A stretch of 36,171 bases of DNA from Amycolatopsis kentuckyensis (GTDB taxonomy: Bacteria > Actinomycetota > Actinomycetes > Mycobacteriales > Pseudonocardiaceae). The stretch spans positions 1 through 36,171 of the forward strand of contig NZ_MUMI01000251.1 of assembly GCF_002155975.1 (NCBI RefSeq), given 5' to 3'. Under the pieces are notes generated by a model. It did not search any database. It worked only from the letters and a program-made list of their open reading frames with translations, and was not told the DNA's origin. Below are positions 15,545 to 23,748 of the stretch, piece by piece. Within the stretch, counting starts at the first letter, position 1. Every line of letters starts with the position of its first letter. Position numbers and translations under genes: made by a program.

Positions 15545-16039
15545 ATGCCCAGCCGAGCGCACACCATCGTCGACGTCCACCTCCTCTTCATTCATGACGG
15601 ACAGCTCTTGCTCACCCGGCGAAAAGGCGGGTACGGAGACGGCATGTGGCACCTGCCGTCCGGACACCTCGAGCCGGGCGAGTCGCTTGTCGACGCGGCA
15701 GCTCGGGAGGCGGCGGAGGAGGTCGGCCTGCGTCTCAACACGTCAGATCTCACGCTCGTCCACTCGGTTCACGTGCGGGACTCGGGGCCAGAACCTCGAT
15801 TGGGCTTCTTCTTCGCAGTGAACGCCTGGCACGGTGAGCCGACCAACCTGGAACCGGAGAAGTGCGACGCGGTCACCTGGTTCCCGCTCGACGCACTCCC
15901 GGAAAGGATCATCGACTATCCGGGCGCCGGGATCGCCGGCTACCTTTCCGGAACTTCGCTTTCCATCGTCGGCTGGGGCTCGGGCAACCCAAACGGCGCA
16001 GAGCCGACCGACCAATCGGCGGTACTGTCGATCAAGTGA
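15545..16039 (+). CDS. Nudix hydrolase
   Basis: 164 aa. The Nudix box is complete: Gly40, Glu46, Arg54-Glu55, Glu58-Glu59, Gly61 (G-x5-E-x7-R-E-U-x-E-E-x-G-U). The preceding GMWHLPSGHLEPGES is typical of small MutT-like enzymes that hydrolyse nucleoside diphosphates linked to another group. Which nucleotide is cut cannot be read from the sequence. ATG 15545 lies 1 nt after the radical SAM stop; GTG 15533 is an in-frame alternative that would overlap that gene. The C-terminal 25 residues, after GTSLSIVGWG, look unstructured. Within the cassette it may clean up or activate a modified nucleotide. Confidence 0.9.
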   Translation: MPSRAHTIVDVHLLFIHDGQLLLTRRKGGYGDGMWHLPSGHLEPGESLVDAAAREAAEEVGLRLNTSDLTLVHSVHVRDSGPEPRLGFFFAVNAWHGEPTNLEPEKCDAVTWFPLDALPERIIDYPGAGIAGYLSGTSLSIVGWGSGNPNGAEPTDQSAVLSIK

Positions 16040-16136
16040 GGGTGATGCGGTAAAGGCATGGGCTTCTGTTCAGGTGCCATGCCGTTCCGATTACCGGCGT
16101 CGGCAATCGGCGAATACCACGGCAGTGCAGAATACG

Positions 16137-19100
16137 ATGAGGAGCGAGCGGGTCTCTTACCCGGCTTCATGGCGGAGAATGATCTTGCGCCTTGAGTCTC
16201 TCGTTCTCAAGTGGTTGCGAGTGCCGTCGGAGGCTCGCTTCGACGAAGCGATGCGCAACGAAGGCAGCAGGCTTGTCGCAAGCGGCATAGGCCTGATCCT
16301 CACCTTCGAAGCGAGTTTCACTCGTCCGTTGTCGCCTGACGGGCTGGTACGTGTTATGACCAACGTCGCCCGCCTCGGCGCCGAGGCCGGTGACGATTCG
16401 CCGGTCGTGATGGTGCTCGCCGGGTTCGATCGCAAGTCAATCGATGTCGCGGTCGCTCGAGTGCGCCACGGTCGTTATCTGCTGATCGACCAGCCCGGCC
16501 GCGGCCGCTGGTGCGGCGGGTCTCCATCGGACTGTGACCCGGAAACCGTGAACACGGTGCTGAGAATGCTTCAGGGCCAGGTGACCGACCGGCTTCACCG
16601 CGCATTGGCAGAGGCCGGTCCGGGAGTGCACAACGGGCTTTTCCGCGGCCCGACCCTCAAGCTCACCGACAAGTGGATCGACGTCGACACCGTGCTGCGC
16701 GAGGCGGTTGGCACGACGACGGCGGCTTTCCTCATCGCGGGCCAGATGATGGCACACGGGACCAAGCTCGCTCCCGAGACGCAGGTCCTGCGGGTGGCCA
16801 CCGCCACCATGGAATGGGTTGACGCGGTGGCCCGATGCGCGGGCGTCAAAGCCAACGCCGATGTGATCATCGACGAGTTCGACAGCAGTTCGGAAGAGCT
16901 CGAGCGACTCAAGGACGACACACCCATCGTTGTGTGCACCGACCTCATCCTCACCGAAAACAACGCCAAGCGGGCCCTGGCCGAAGTCCTCAACTGGCGG
17001 GCCGTCCCGATCCTCGTCCTCACCGCCTTCGACGCCCGCGGACACGGTGGCGACATCACCGTTCTCGACAGCTCGGTGCCCGTCGTGAGCCTCGCCCAGG
17101 TCGCGGTGTCCACCTCGATCAGCCACGGCGCCACGCCGGTGGACGTCGACCCGGTCCTGCGGTCGGTCGTCCCCCGGCGCCGTGTCGAACGCCGGTATCC
17201 CTGGGACCCAGACGAGTTCCTGGCGGCCTGCTCGGCCGTTGAGCGCTCGCTGAGTCTCGGACACACGGGCCGAGCCGCGCACCGCCACTTCACGGTCAAC
17301 TTCGACGTCGGCAGGCTCATCGCCGACGGCAGCCCGCTGCGCACGCAGATCGTCGACCGGCTCGTGGCCGAAGTGGTCGCCTGGTCGCCCCAGATGACCT
17401 CGCTGGTCATCTGCCACCCCGACCACGCCGAGGAGTACGCCGGAAGACTGGCACGCCTGGTCTCCACCGAGCTGCGACGGGCCCTGCCCGGCGTGACCGT
17501 GTCCACCGTGCCGGTCCGGCGCGCGGTCCTTGGCTCCCGCTGGGCCTTCCCGGAAGGGCTAGATGGCATCCCGCCGGAATCCGATGTCGTGGTGCTCGAC
17601 TGGGGGTCGATCGAGGCCGTCACCATCACCCAGCTCATCCGGCTGGCCGCAGAGGCGGGGGCGGGCCGGGTCTTCGGTCTCGTCTTGCTCTGCCAGCTGC
17701 AGGAACACGACGAGCGAGCGCTCACCATGATCCAAGCGGTCCAAGGCACCCGGCTGTCGGGCGAAGGCCCCACCACCGTCTCGGTGCCCACCCGGGTCCA
17801 GTTCGTGACCGCCGTCGGCCTCTCGGCGATGCCCTTGAACAAATGCCCGCTCTGCGCGCTGGCCAGGCAGTGGGAAGCGGACACCCACCGCGGCCTGCCG
17901 CGCGTCATCGAACGGCACTTGGAGAAGCTGGGAGACACCCTGCGCGTGCGGAGCAGGGCCGAGGTCGCCAACAGCCCGTTCGACGCCTTCGGCGCGCGCA
18001 CCGAAAACGTCGCCGCCTACGTCCGCCTGAGAATCCGACTGCTGGCTGCTATGCGGGACACCGCCACCAGGCAAATCGTCGCCGACGAGTTCATCGATCT
18101 CGCAGCCCACGGCACCCGGACCGCTCGGCATGCCGCGATCAACATCCTGGCCGCCGAACGCCAGTGGCTGAAGCTTCCGCCGCTGCGGTTCGCCAACTGC
18201 CGTGAAGCCGTCGCCAAACTCGCTCTGGCCGTGGCGCTCGAGAAGGAGACCAGGCGGCGTCTGCGCCTCCAAGCCGTCATCGTGCTCGTCGCGGCCGCTC
18301 CGGAGGTCTTGGTGCACGAACTGCCCAAGCTCTGGGAGTCGTTCAGCGGCAACTCGCTGCTTACCCTGCACCTGCTTTACCAGCTGCACCGGATCGCCGA
18401 GCGCAGACGGGGCGACACGCCGGTGGAGCCGAGCGAGTTCCGCGACCAGATAGCGCTGTGCCGGGAGGCGTTGAAGAAGACGCCGTTTCGCGTCCCGGGC
18501 GTGCGTGAGGAACTCGCGTGGCAGCTGACCAAGCTGAACTACCGGATGAACATCCGGCTGGTGGGAGAAACGCAGGGTGACGCCCGCAACGCGTGGCGCG
18601 CCCTTCGCGACCAGTACCTGCACCGGCTCACTGACCACATCGACGCCGAGTCAGCGATCCTGCAGTTGCGCCTGCACATGGACAACGTCCGCTACCAGGG
18701 AGGACTCGATGCCGCGGGGTGGACCACGGTTCGGCGCAACTGGAGCACGGTCGTCACGTTCCTGGCCGACTATCTCCTGCCGTTCCTCCCTTCCCTGGCG
18801 GAACCTTTGAACGGCGCCTTCGCCGAGGAGCACTTCGACACCACCGAACGCGAAATCCTCACCGAGCTCTCGTCCGCCGAGTGGGTTCGCTATGTGAACC
18901 GGCTCGAAGGGCAGTTCCGGGTACTGCAGGAGGCGGGGGACCAACCAGAACAGGCCCGCAACCGCGATGAGCTGGCGAGAAGTCTCCAGCTTCTGCACGA
19001 GACCATCCTCGAGGCCGGCGGCACCGAGCTGGAACTGGCTCGGTTCGCCCACTTCTTGAATGCCTGTCCAACCGAACTGGGCAGTTCACTCACAGCGTGC

Positions 19101-19508
19101 ATACAGAAGTCGGAGAATGCCCGGAACCCGGTGCGCATCACTCTGGACCCCGGGATCATCCCCGAGATCGAAGTGTTCTGCCACGAAGAACTCCTCGAGA
19201 ACACCATCAACCAGCTCATCCGAAACACGGTCACCAGGAAACATCGCGCACCAGGACAGGAGAACGAGGTCGTCGGCCTGGAGATTTCGGTCACGGTCGA
19301 CGACAAAATGGTGCACGTGTTCTTCCGCAACACCGGGACCGTGCCCACCGAGGTACCCGGCCGAGGAATCGCCACCGCACAACGAAAACTGGCCGACTTC
19401 GGCGGCAGCCTGGTCGAGGCCGCGCCGACCGGAAAGTGGAGTTTCGCGATAGAGCTTCACCTGCGCCGATGGTCGGACGAAACCTGGGAGGGTTCTGCAG
19501 GTGCCTGA
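16137..19508 (+). CDS. Large signalling protein: two PRTase-like domains and a C-terminal GHKL ATPase
   Basis: 1123 aa from ATG 16137; ATG 16179 is possible and the true start is uncertain because neither has a good ribosome site. Around residues 185-300 is a phosphoribosyltransferase-like domain: strands in the MEWVDAVARC and ADVIIDEF region, then PIVVCTDLILTENNAKRAL (about 263-281), which occupies the PRPP-loop position (V-V-D-D-x-x-T-T-G in active enzymes) but lacks its acidic pair and T-T-G. A second such domain (about 390-510) ends in SDVVVLDWGSIEAVTITQL. A CPLC pair follows near 568, then a long helical region. The end (about 1000-1115) is a GHKL ATPase: N-box HEELLENTINQLIRN, RNTGTVP at the G1 place, GRGIATAQRKLADFGG as G2. 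A candidate phospho-His is in RFAHFLNACP. It overlaps the receiver-kinase gene by 8 nt, so it is probably the sensor kinase of that pair. Confidence 0.72.
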   Translation: MRSERVSYPASWRRMILRLESLVLKWLRVPSEARFDEAMRNEGSRLVASGIGLILTFEASFTRPLSPDGLVRVMTNVARLGAEAGDDSPVVMVLAGFDRKSIDVAVARVRHGRYLLIDQPGRGRWCGGSPSDCDPETVNTVLRMLQGQVTDRLHRALAEAGPGVHNGLFRGPTLKLTDKWIDVDTVLREAVGTTTAAFLIAGQMMAHGTKLAPETQVLRVATATMEWVDAVARCAGVKANADVIIDEFDSSSEELERLKDDTPIVVCTDLILTENNAKRALAEVLNWRAVPILVLTAFDARGHGGDITVLDSSVPVVSLAQVAVSTSISHGATPVDVDPVLRSVVPRRRVERRYPWDPDEFLAACSAVERSLSLGHTGRAAHRHFTVNFDVGRLIADGSPLRTQIVDRLVAEVVAWSPQMTSLVICHPDHAEEYAGRLARLVSTELRRALPGVTVSTVPVRRAVLGSRWAFPEGLDGIPPESDVVVLDWGSIEAVTITQLIRLAAEAGAGRVFGLVLLCQLQEHDERALTMIQAVQGTRLSGEGPTTVSVPTRVQFVTAVGLSAMPLNKCPLCALARQWEADTHRGLPRVIERHLEKLGDTLRVRSRAEVANSPFDAFGARTENVAAYVRLRIRLLAAMRDTATRQIVADEFIDLAAHGTRTARHAAINILAAERQWLKLPPLRFANCREAVAKLALAVALEKETRRRLRLQAVIVLVAAAPEVLVHELPKLWESFSGNSLLTLHLLYQLHRIAERRRGDTPVEPSEFRDQIALCREALKKTPFRVPGVREELAWQLTKLNYRMNIRLVGETQGDARNAWRALRDQYLHRLTDHIDAESAILQLRLHMDNVRYQGGLDAAGWTTVRRNWSTVVTFLADYLLPFLPSLAEPLNGAFAEEHFDTTEREILTELSSAEWVRYVNRLEGQFRVLQEAGDQPEQARNRDELARSLQLLHETILEAGGTELELARFAHFLNACPTELGSSLTACIQKSENARNPVRITLDPGIIPEIEVFCHEELLENTINQLIRNTVTRKHRAPGQENEVVGLEISVTVDDKMVHVFFRNTGTVPTEVPGRGIATAQRKLADFGGSLVEAAPTGKWSFAIELHLRRWSDETWEGSAGA

Positions 19509-21183
19509 TTCACCTACTGTCGTGAGAATCGCCTTCGTCGACGACGAGGAACAGAACTACCGGCCCCTGCAGCGTCGCATCGAGGAGTACTTCGAGGACC
19601 TCAAGTGTACGGCGCGGATCGATTTCATCGCGGATCCCGACGAGGCGTTCGACTGCATCGGCCACGGCGCTCAGCCCTATCACGTTGTCGTCGCCGACTT
19701 GCTGTTCCCGCTGCCACAGGCCGAAGACACCAAAGACAAGGTACAGGACGCCCGGGGTCTCGAGATCATCGAGAAGGCCAAAAGACGCGATCAGCAAACG
19801 GTCGTGGCGGTCATCACCCGAAAGGTGGAGCTCCGCAAGAGGGCGCGGGACTCCGGCGCCGACATCGTTCTGCTGCGAGGCGACATGCTGGTCGAGTCCA
19901 ACTACGGCGGTCCGCGCAACCTGGTCAATGAAATCCACAAGCTGCTCTGCGAACGCGGCCTGATCACAGCCGGTCCGGAACTTCGTTACGATGACAACGA
20001 CCCGGGCATCGAAATGGTGCTCGACGATACCAATCCGTCCGGCGCCACGTTGCGTCTGCTGATCGCCGACGTATTGTCCAGCGACGATGAACAGGCCGCC
20101 ACGGCCAGGCTGTCGTACGTTCCGGGGGGAGGTTCCGGCGCGCACGTGCTCCGCGTCGGCCTGGAACGAGCGCGCGGATCGCAACGGACCTACCTGTTCA
20201 AGCTCAGCAAAGAAAAGGCGGCACTCGCCCGGGAACTGGAAAACGCCAGGCGGGCGTTCGGTCTGTACGGTCCGACGTTCGCCGTTCCTTACGTCCAGTC
20301 GAACCAGCCCGCGTCCAGAAACGGCTGGTCGGCCATCGCCCTGGTCTTCGCCGAAGGCGTCACGTCATTTCAGGAATGGCTGTATTCATCCTCACCCGAG
20401 GCAGTTCCCGCCTTGATGAACCAGCTCTTCCTGGACCGCGGCCTCATCGCGGGCTACCGGCAGCGCATCATGCCGGACGACACGTCCGCACACCCCATGA
20501 CCAGGCTGCGACTTCCCGCGTTCAGGCGGAACAAGGTGAAGCACGCGATCGAGTGGATCCGGCATTCACTCGGCCAGGTTTCCTCGTCGCTCCCGGACAG
20601 CGACGAGCTGGTCAACATCGTTCGCGGCTTCGTCCGCAACGCCCAGATCGGCGACCTGCTCCTGAAAGACGTCCCGGCTCAGCTCGAACTGGTGGAAGCA
20701 CACGGTGATCTGCACGGTCGAAACATCCTCGTGTCGACCGACGACCACTCGCGGCCCATGATCATCGACCTGGCCGAATTCGGCTCCCACCACTGGGCGG
20801 CCGACGTGGCTCGGCTCTCCGTGGATCTCGTTCTCCGCTGCGTCGATCCCAAGGAGAAGTGGTACCGGTGGGACAACTTCGACACCTGGCGCCGGCTGAC
20901 GAGCTCACTGGGCGACCTGGTCCCACTGCAGGCCGGTCCCGACCCCCACAACGACGGTGTGTTCGCCGCCCTCGAGTGGATGATCGAGCACAACGAGCAG
21001 ATCCTGATCCACGCCGGCGACCCCGGTCATCGTTGGGAGTGGAACGTCGCACTGGCCGAACAATTCCTCCGCAGCTGCTACAGCACGAGCCTCTCGGACC
21101 CGAAGCGGGCGCTGGCGCTGGTGGCCGCCCACGACCAGCTGCTGACAGCTAGAGAGATCGCGCCGCGGCACCAGCAGTACTGA
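19501..21183 (+). CDS. Receiver domain fused to an APH/protein-kinase-like phosphotransferase
   Basis: 560 aa. Residues 8-135 are a response-regulator receiver: AFVDDEE (Asp14/Asp15), phosphoacceptor Asp66 in VVVADLLFP, Thr106 in VVAVITRK; the conserved Lys is replaced by Arg126 in IVLLRGD. Residues about 180-480 form a kinase-like fold: glycine loop VPGGGSGAHVLRV (187-199), Lys214 in YLFKLSKEK, an alpha-C acid in ARELENAR, catalytic loop HGDLHGRN (Asp383, Asn388) and MIIDLAEFG (Asp403) in the DFG position. All catalytic residues are there, so activity is expected, on a protein or small molecule. GTG 19501 lies inside the end of the GHKL gene (8-nt overlap) and follows GGGAGG. The pair looks like a two-component system whose output is a phosphotransferase rather than DNA binding. 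The kinase part may correspond to a domain catalogued in conflict systems, which I cannot confirm. Confidence 0.78.
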   Translation: MPDSPTVVRIAFVDDEEQNYRPLQRRIEEYFEDLKCTARIDFIADPDEAFDCIGHGAQPYHVVVADLLFPLPQAEDTKDKVQDARGLEIIEKAKRRDQQTVVAVITRKVELRKRARDSGADIVLLRGDMLVESNYGGPRNLVNEIHKLLCERGLITAGPELRYDDNDPGIEMVLDDTNPSGATLRLLIADVLSSDDEQAATARLSYVPGGGSGAHVLRVGLERARGSQRTYLFKLSKEKAALARELENARRAFGLYGPTFAVPYVQSNQPASRNGWSAIALVFAEGVTSFQEWLYSSSPEAVPALMNQLFLDRGLIAGYRQRIMPDDTSAHPMTRLRLPAFRRNKVKHAIEWIRHSLGQVSSSLPDSDELVNIVRGFVRNAQIGDLLLKDVPAQLELVEAHGDLHGRNILVSTDDHSRPMIIDLAEFGSHHWAADVARLSVDLVLRCVDPKEKWYRWDNFDTWRRLTSSLGDLVPLQAGPDPHNDGVFAALEWMIEHNEQILIHAGDPGHRWEWNVALAEQFLRSCYSTSLSDPKRALALVAAHDQLLTAREIAPRHQQY

Positions 21184-21464
21184 TCACCGCCGATGGCGGT
21201 CATGGCGCATGTCCCGCCGCCCGGAGGAACGCCCCTGGTGGCCGCTTCGCCGAGCAAGTCTTCGGCGATCTCCCTCGCGCAGCCCTGGCTGACGGCAAGC
21301 TGACGAAAATCGGCTGAAGCGGGCCGTGGCGAATATCGAACGCGCCAGAAATGACGCTGAGACCGACCGGCCTGCGCAGGAGAACCTGCCCGCCGACCAC
21401 CTGCCCGACATCGCGGACACGGTCGACAGGCCAGACGGCAAGGACAGCGAACGTGCAGACGAGG
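21184..21464. other. Intergenic stretch between the island and the tRNA
   Basis: No confident gene. A short hairpin (ACCGCC GAT GGCGGT, 21187-21201) follows the receiver-kinase stop and could help end transcription, though no T-run follows. The plus-strand frame reading GRFAEQVFGDLPRAALADGK then a stop (ends 21316-21318) looks like a fragment of a once-coding sequence. A 60-codon frame from 21326 has no recognisable relatives. The region may be the decayed edge of the island. Confidence 0.35.
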
Positions 21465-21541
21465 TGGTGCCCCCGACGGGACTCGAACCCGCACTCGATC
21501 GATTTTAAGTCGACTGCCTCTGCCGATTGGGCTACGGGGGC
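21465..21541 (-). tRNA. tRNA gene with anticodon UAA but class I (short variable loop) shape
   Basis: Read on the minus strand: acceptor GCCCCCG/CGGGGGC (7 pairs), discriminator A and encoded CCA. The D-arm has only three firm pairs (GCC/GGC) and a GG in the loop. The anticodon stem GTCGA/TCGAT encloses loop CTTAAAA, then come a 5-nt variable loop CGAGT and a T-arm GCGGG TTCGAGT CCCGT. Loop position 34-36 reads TAA, which decodes the leucine codon UUA. Bacterial tRNA-Leu is normally class II with a long variable arm, and this is not. The body resembles tRNA-Lys-like molecules. It may be a non-standard extra tRNA, a recoded copy or a decayed gene. It is certainly tRNA-derived; its charging is unknown. 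Confidence 0.8.
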
Positions 21542-21645
21542 ACCGCACACTCTAGGCGATACCCCGCACCCCACCGGCAACTTGCCCCGAAAGCCGAAAG
21601 CCCCCAGCCACAAGGACCGAGGGCCAAGGCCGAAAGCAACAAGCC

Positions 21646-22980
21646 TCAGGACTTCGAGACGCGAGCGAACTCGTCCTTCGGGTTGTTGATCTGCCCCAGC
21701 GAGATCACCTCACGCCGGAACAGCCCACCGAGGATCCAGTCGAACAGGATGCGGATCCTGCGGTTCCACGTCGGCATGGCCTTCAGGTGGTAGGCGCGGT
21801 GGAAGAGCCATGCCGGGAAGCCCTTGATCTTCAGGTTCAGCGCGTCCGCCACACCCTTGTGGAGGCCCAGGCTGGCCACCGCTCCCAGGTTCTTGTGGAA
21901 GTAGTCCTTCGGCTTGCCGCCGCGGAGGACCTTGATGATGTTCTTCGCCAGCAAGCGGGCCTGGCGGACCGCGTGCTGGGCGTTGGGCGGGCAGGTCGCC
22001 GTCGGGTCCTCTTCCGTTCGGGACAGGTCCGGGATCGCCGCGTTGTCGCCCGCCGTCCATACATCTGGGTGGCCGACGACCTGCATCGCCGCCGTTGCCT
22101 CGAGGCGGCCGCGCTTGTCCACCGGGAGGTCCGACTGGCCCACCACCGGGTTGGCCTTCACGCCCGCCGTCCAGATGATCGTGTCCGTGTCGAACTCCGT
22201 CCCGTCCGACAGGACCACGTGGCCGTTCTCGAACGACTTCGCCGCCGTCGACAGGTAGACCTCGATGCCGCGCTTCTCCAGCTGCTCGACCGTGTACACG
22301 CCCAGCGTCTCGCGGACCTCGGGCAGGATGCGGCCGGCCGCCTCGACGAGCACCCAGCGGATGTCGGAGGTCTTGATGTTCGGGTAGTAGTTCTCCACCG
22401 CGAACCGGGTCATGTCCTCGAGCTCGGCCAGTGCCTCGATGCCGGCGAAGCCGCCGCCGACCACCGTGAACGTCAGGAGGCGCTTGCGCAGCTCGGGGTC
22501 GAGCGTGCTGGCCGCCTCGTCGAGCTTGGTCATGATGTGGTTGCGGAGGTAGATCGCCTCGCCGATGGTCTTGAAGGCGATGCCCTCCTCGACCAGGCCC
22601 GGGATCGGCAGGATGCGCGCGACGGCGCCGAGCGCGACCACGAGGATGTCGTAGCCCAGCTGCTCGATGTGGCCGTCGGCCGCCTCGACCGTGACGGACT
22701 TCTTCTCGTTCTCGATCTTGGTGACGCGCGCCGTCAGCACGTGGCAGCGCTTCAGCACCCGCCGCAGCGGCACGACCACGTGCCGGGGCTCGATCGCGCC
22801 GGCCGCGGCCTCCGGGAGGAACGGCGCGTAGGTCATGTGGGGCTGCGGGTCAACGACGGTCACGGAGGCCTCGTTGGCCCGGAGCATCTTCTGGAGGCCG
22901 TACGCCGTGTAGAGCCCGACGTACCCACCACCGAGGACGAGGATCCGAGTCGGTTCCGACTTCGACTTCGCAGCAGCCAT
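21646..22980 (-). CDS. ndh: Type II NADH dehydrogenase (NDH-2), FAD-dependent
   Basis: 444 aa. Two Rossmann dinucleotide folds are visible: RILVLGGGYVGLYTAYGL near the N-terminus (FAD) and TFTVVGGGFAGIEALAEL (about 172-189, NADH). PHMTYAPFLPEAAAG is the signature after the FAD fold, and VWTAGDNAAIPDL is the C-terminal FAD-binding motif. The last 60 residues (GFPAWLFHRAYHLKAMPTWN, then the amphipathic RIRILFDWILGGLFRRE) form the membrane anchor typical of NDH-2. The enzyme passes electrons from NADH to menaquinone at the inner membrane face without pumping protons. The ATG at 22980 follows a GAGGAC ribosome site. It stands alone, flanked by the tRNA and a uracil-DNA glycosylase gene. Confidence 0.93.
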   Translation of the reverse strand: MAAAKSKSEPTRILVLGGGYVGLYTAYGLQKMLRANEASVTVVDPQPHMTYAPFLPEAAAGAIEPRHVVVPLRRVLKRCHVLTARVTKIENEKKSVTVEAADGHIEQLGYDILVVALGAVARILPIPGLVEEGIAFKTIGEAIYLRNHIMTKLDEAASTLDPELRKRLLTFTVVGGGFAGIEALAELEDMTRFAVENYYPNIKTSDIRWVLVEAAGRILPEVRETLGVYTVEQLEKRGIEVYLSTAAKSFENGHVVLSDGTEFDTDTIIWTAGVKANPVVGQSDLPVDKRGRLEATAAMQVVGHPDVWTAGDNAAIPDLSRTEEDPTATCPPNAQHAVRQARLLAKNIIKVLRGGKPKDYFHKNLGAVASLGLHKGVADALNLKIKGFPAWLFHRAYHLKAMPTWNRRIRILFDWILGGLFRREVISLGQINNPKDEFARVSKS

Positions 22981-23064
22981 GTCCTCATGGTGACACCTTC
23001 GCCGCGACCCCGCTCGGGGGCCCCATCCGGCTGTGACCAGCGTCGCTGCGGTTTCCGTAACGAT

Positions 23065-23748
23065 TCAGTCGTGCGCTGTCACCGAGGTCGCGGCGCGGAA
23101 GACGTCGGCCACCATGGCGTGGGTCACGCGGTGCGTCTGGACATTGCGCGGCGAGACGTGATAACAGCCGAAAAGCCGCAGGTCGCCCAGCTCCACGACG
23201 GCCCCGTGCGCGAACGCCGGCCGCGGCCGCGGCACCGGCCAGCCCGCCGCCTCCAGCACGGGCAGTAACGCCTGCCAGCCGAACGCCCCCAGCACCACGA
23301 TCGCCCGCAGTGTCGGACGTAACAGTGCCAGTTCCTCGGCCAGCCACGGACGGCACGTATCGCGCTCGGCCGGTGTCGGCTTGTTCTCCGGCGGCGCGCA
23401 CCGCACGGGCGAAACGAGCCGGGTGCCGTAGAGCTCCAGGCCGTCGCCGATCGCCGTGGACGTCGGCTGCGAAGCGAGGCCGGTCTCGTGGAGGACGCGG
23501 AACAGGAAATCACCCGATGGGTCGCCGGTGAACATCCGGCCGGTGCGGTTGGCGCCGTGCGCCGAGGGCGCCAGGCCGACGACCGCGATCGACGCGTCCG
23601 GCGGCCCGAAGCCCGGCACCGGGCGCGCCCAGTACTCCTCGCCGCGGAACGCCGCCTTGGTGCCCGCGACGCCCTCGCGCCAGGCCACCAGCCGCGGACA
23701 GGCGCGACAGCCGGCCACCGCCGCGTCCAGCTCGGCCAGTGACCTCAT
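23065..23748 (-). CDS. Uracil-DNA glycosylase, family 5 (UdgB-like), Fe-S
   Basis: 227 aa. The active-site motif GLAPSAHGANRTGRMFTGD (58-76) is the family 5 (UdgB) form, which lacks the polar catalytic residue of family 1 and 4 enzymes. The second motif is HVSPRNVQT near the C-terminus. Four cysteines fit the [4Fe-4S] cluster: Cys14 and Cys17 in CRACPRL, Cys117 in RCAPPENKP, and Cys132. Family 5 enzymes remove uracil, and often hypoxanthine or xanthine, from DNA. The ATG (23748-23746) overlaps the endonuclease V stop as ATGA. Both genes repair deaminated bases, so they form a functional pair. Confidence 0.92.
   Translation of the reverse strand: MRSLAELDAAVAGCRACPRLVAWREGVAGTKAAFRGEEYWARPVPGFGPPDASIAVVGLAPSAHGANRTGRMFTGDPSGDFLFRVLHETGLASQPTSTAIGDGLELYGTRLVSPVRCAPPENKPTPAERDTCRPWLAEELALLRPTLRAIVVLGAFGWQALLPVLEAAGWPVPRPRPAFAHGAVVELGDLRLFGCYHVSPRNVQTHRVTHAMVADVFRAATSVTAHD

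Noticed and set aside
15834..16136. N-terminal extension of the PRTase-GHKL protein into the Nudix gene
   Set aside because: The frame is open from 15834, but its first part lies over the Nudix reading frame and has an Arg/Ser-rich composition typical of an out-of-frame shadow. The recognisable protein begins after the Nudix stop.
21465..21541. Identification of the tRNA as bldA
   Set aside because: The anticodon fits, but bldA is a class II tRNA with a long variable arm. This one has a 5-nt variable loop.
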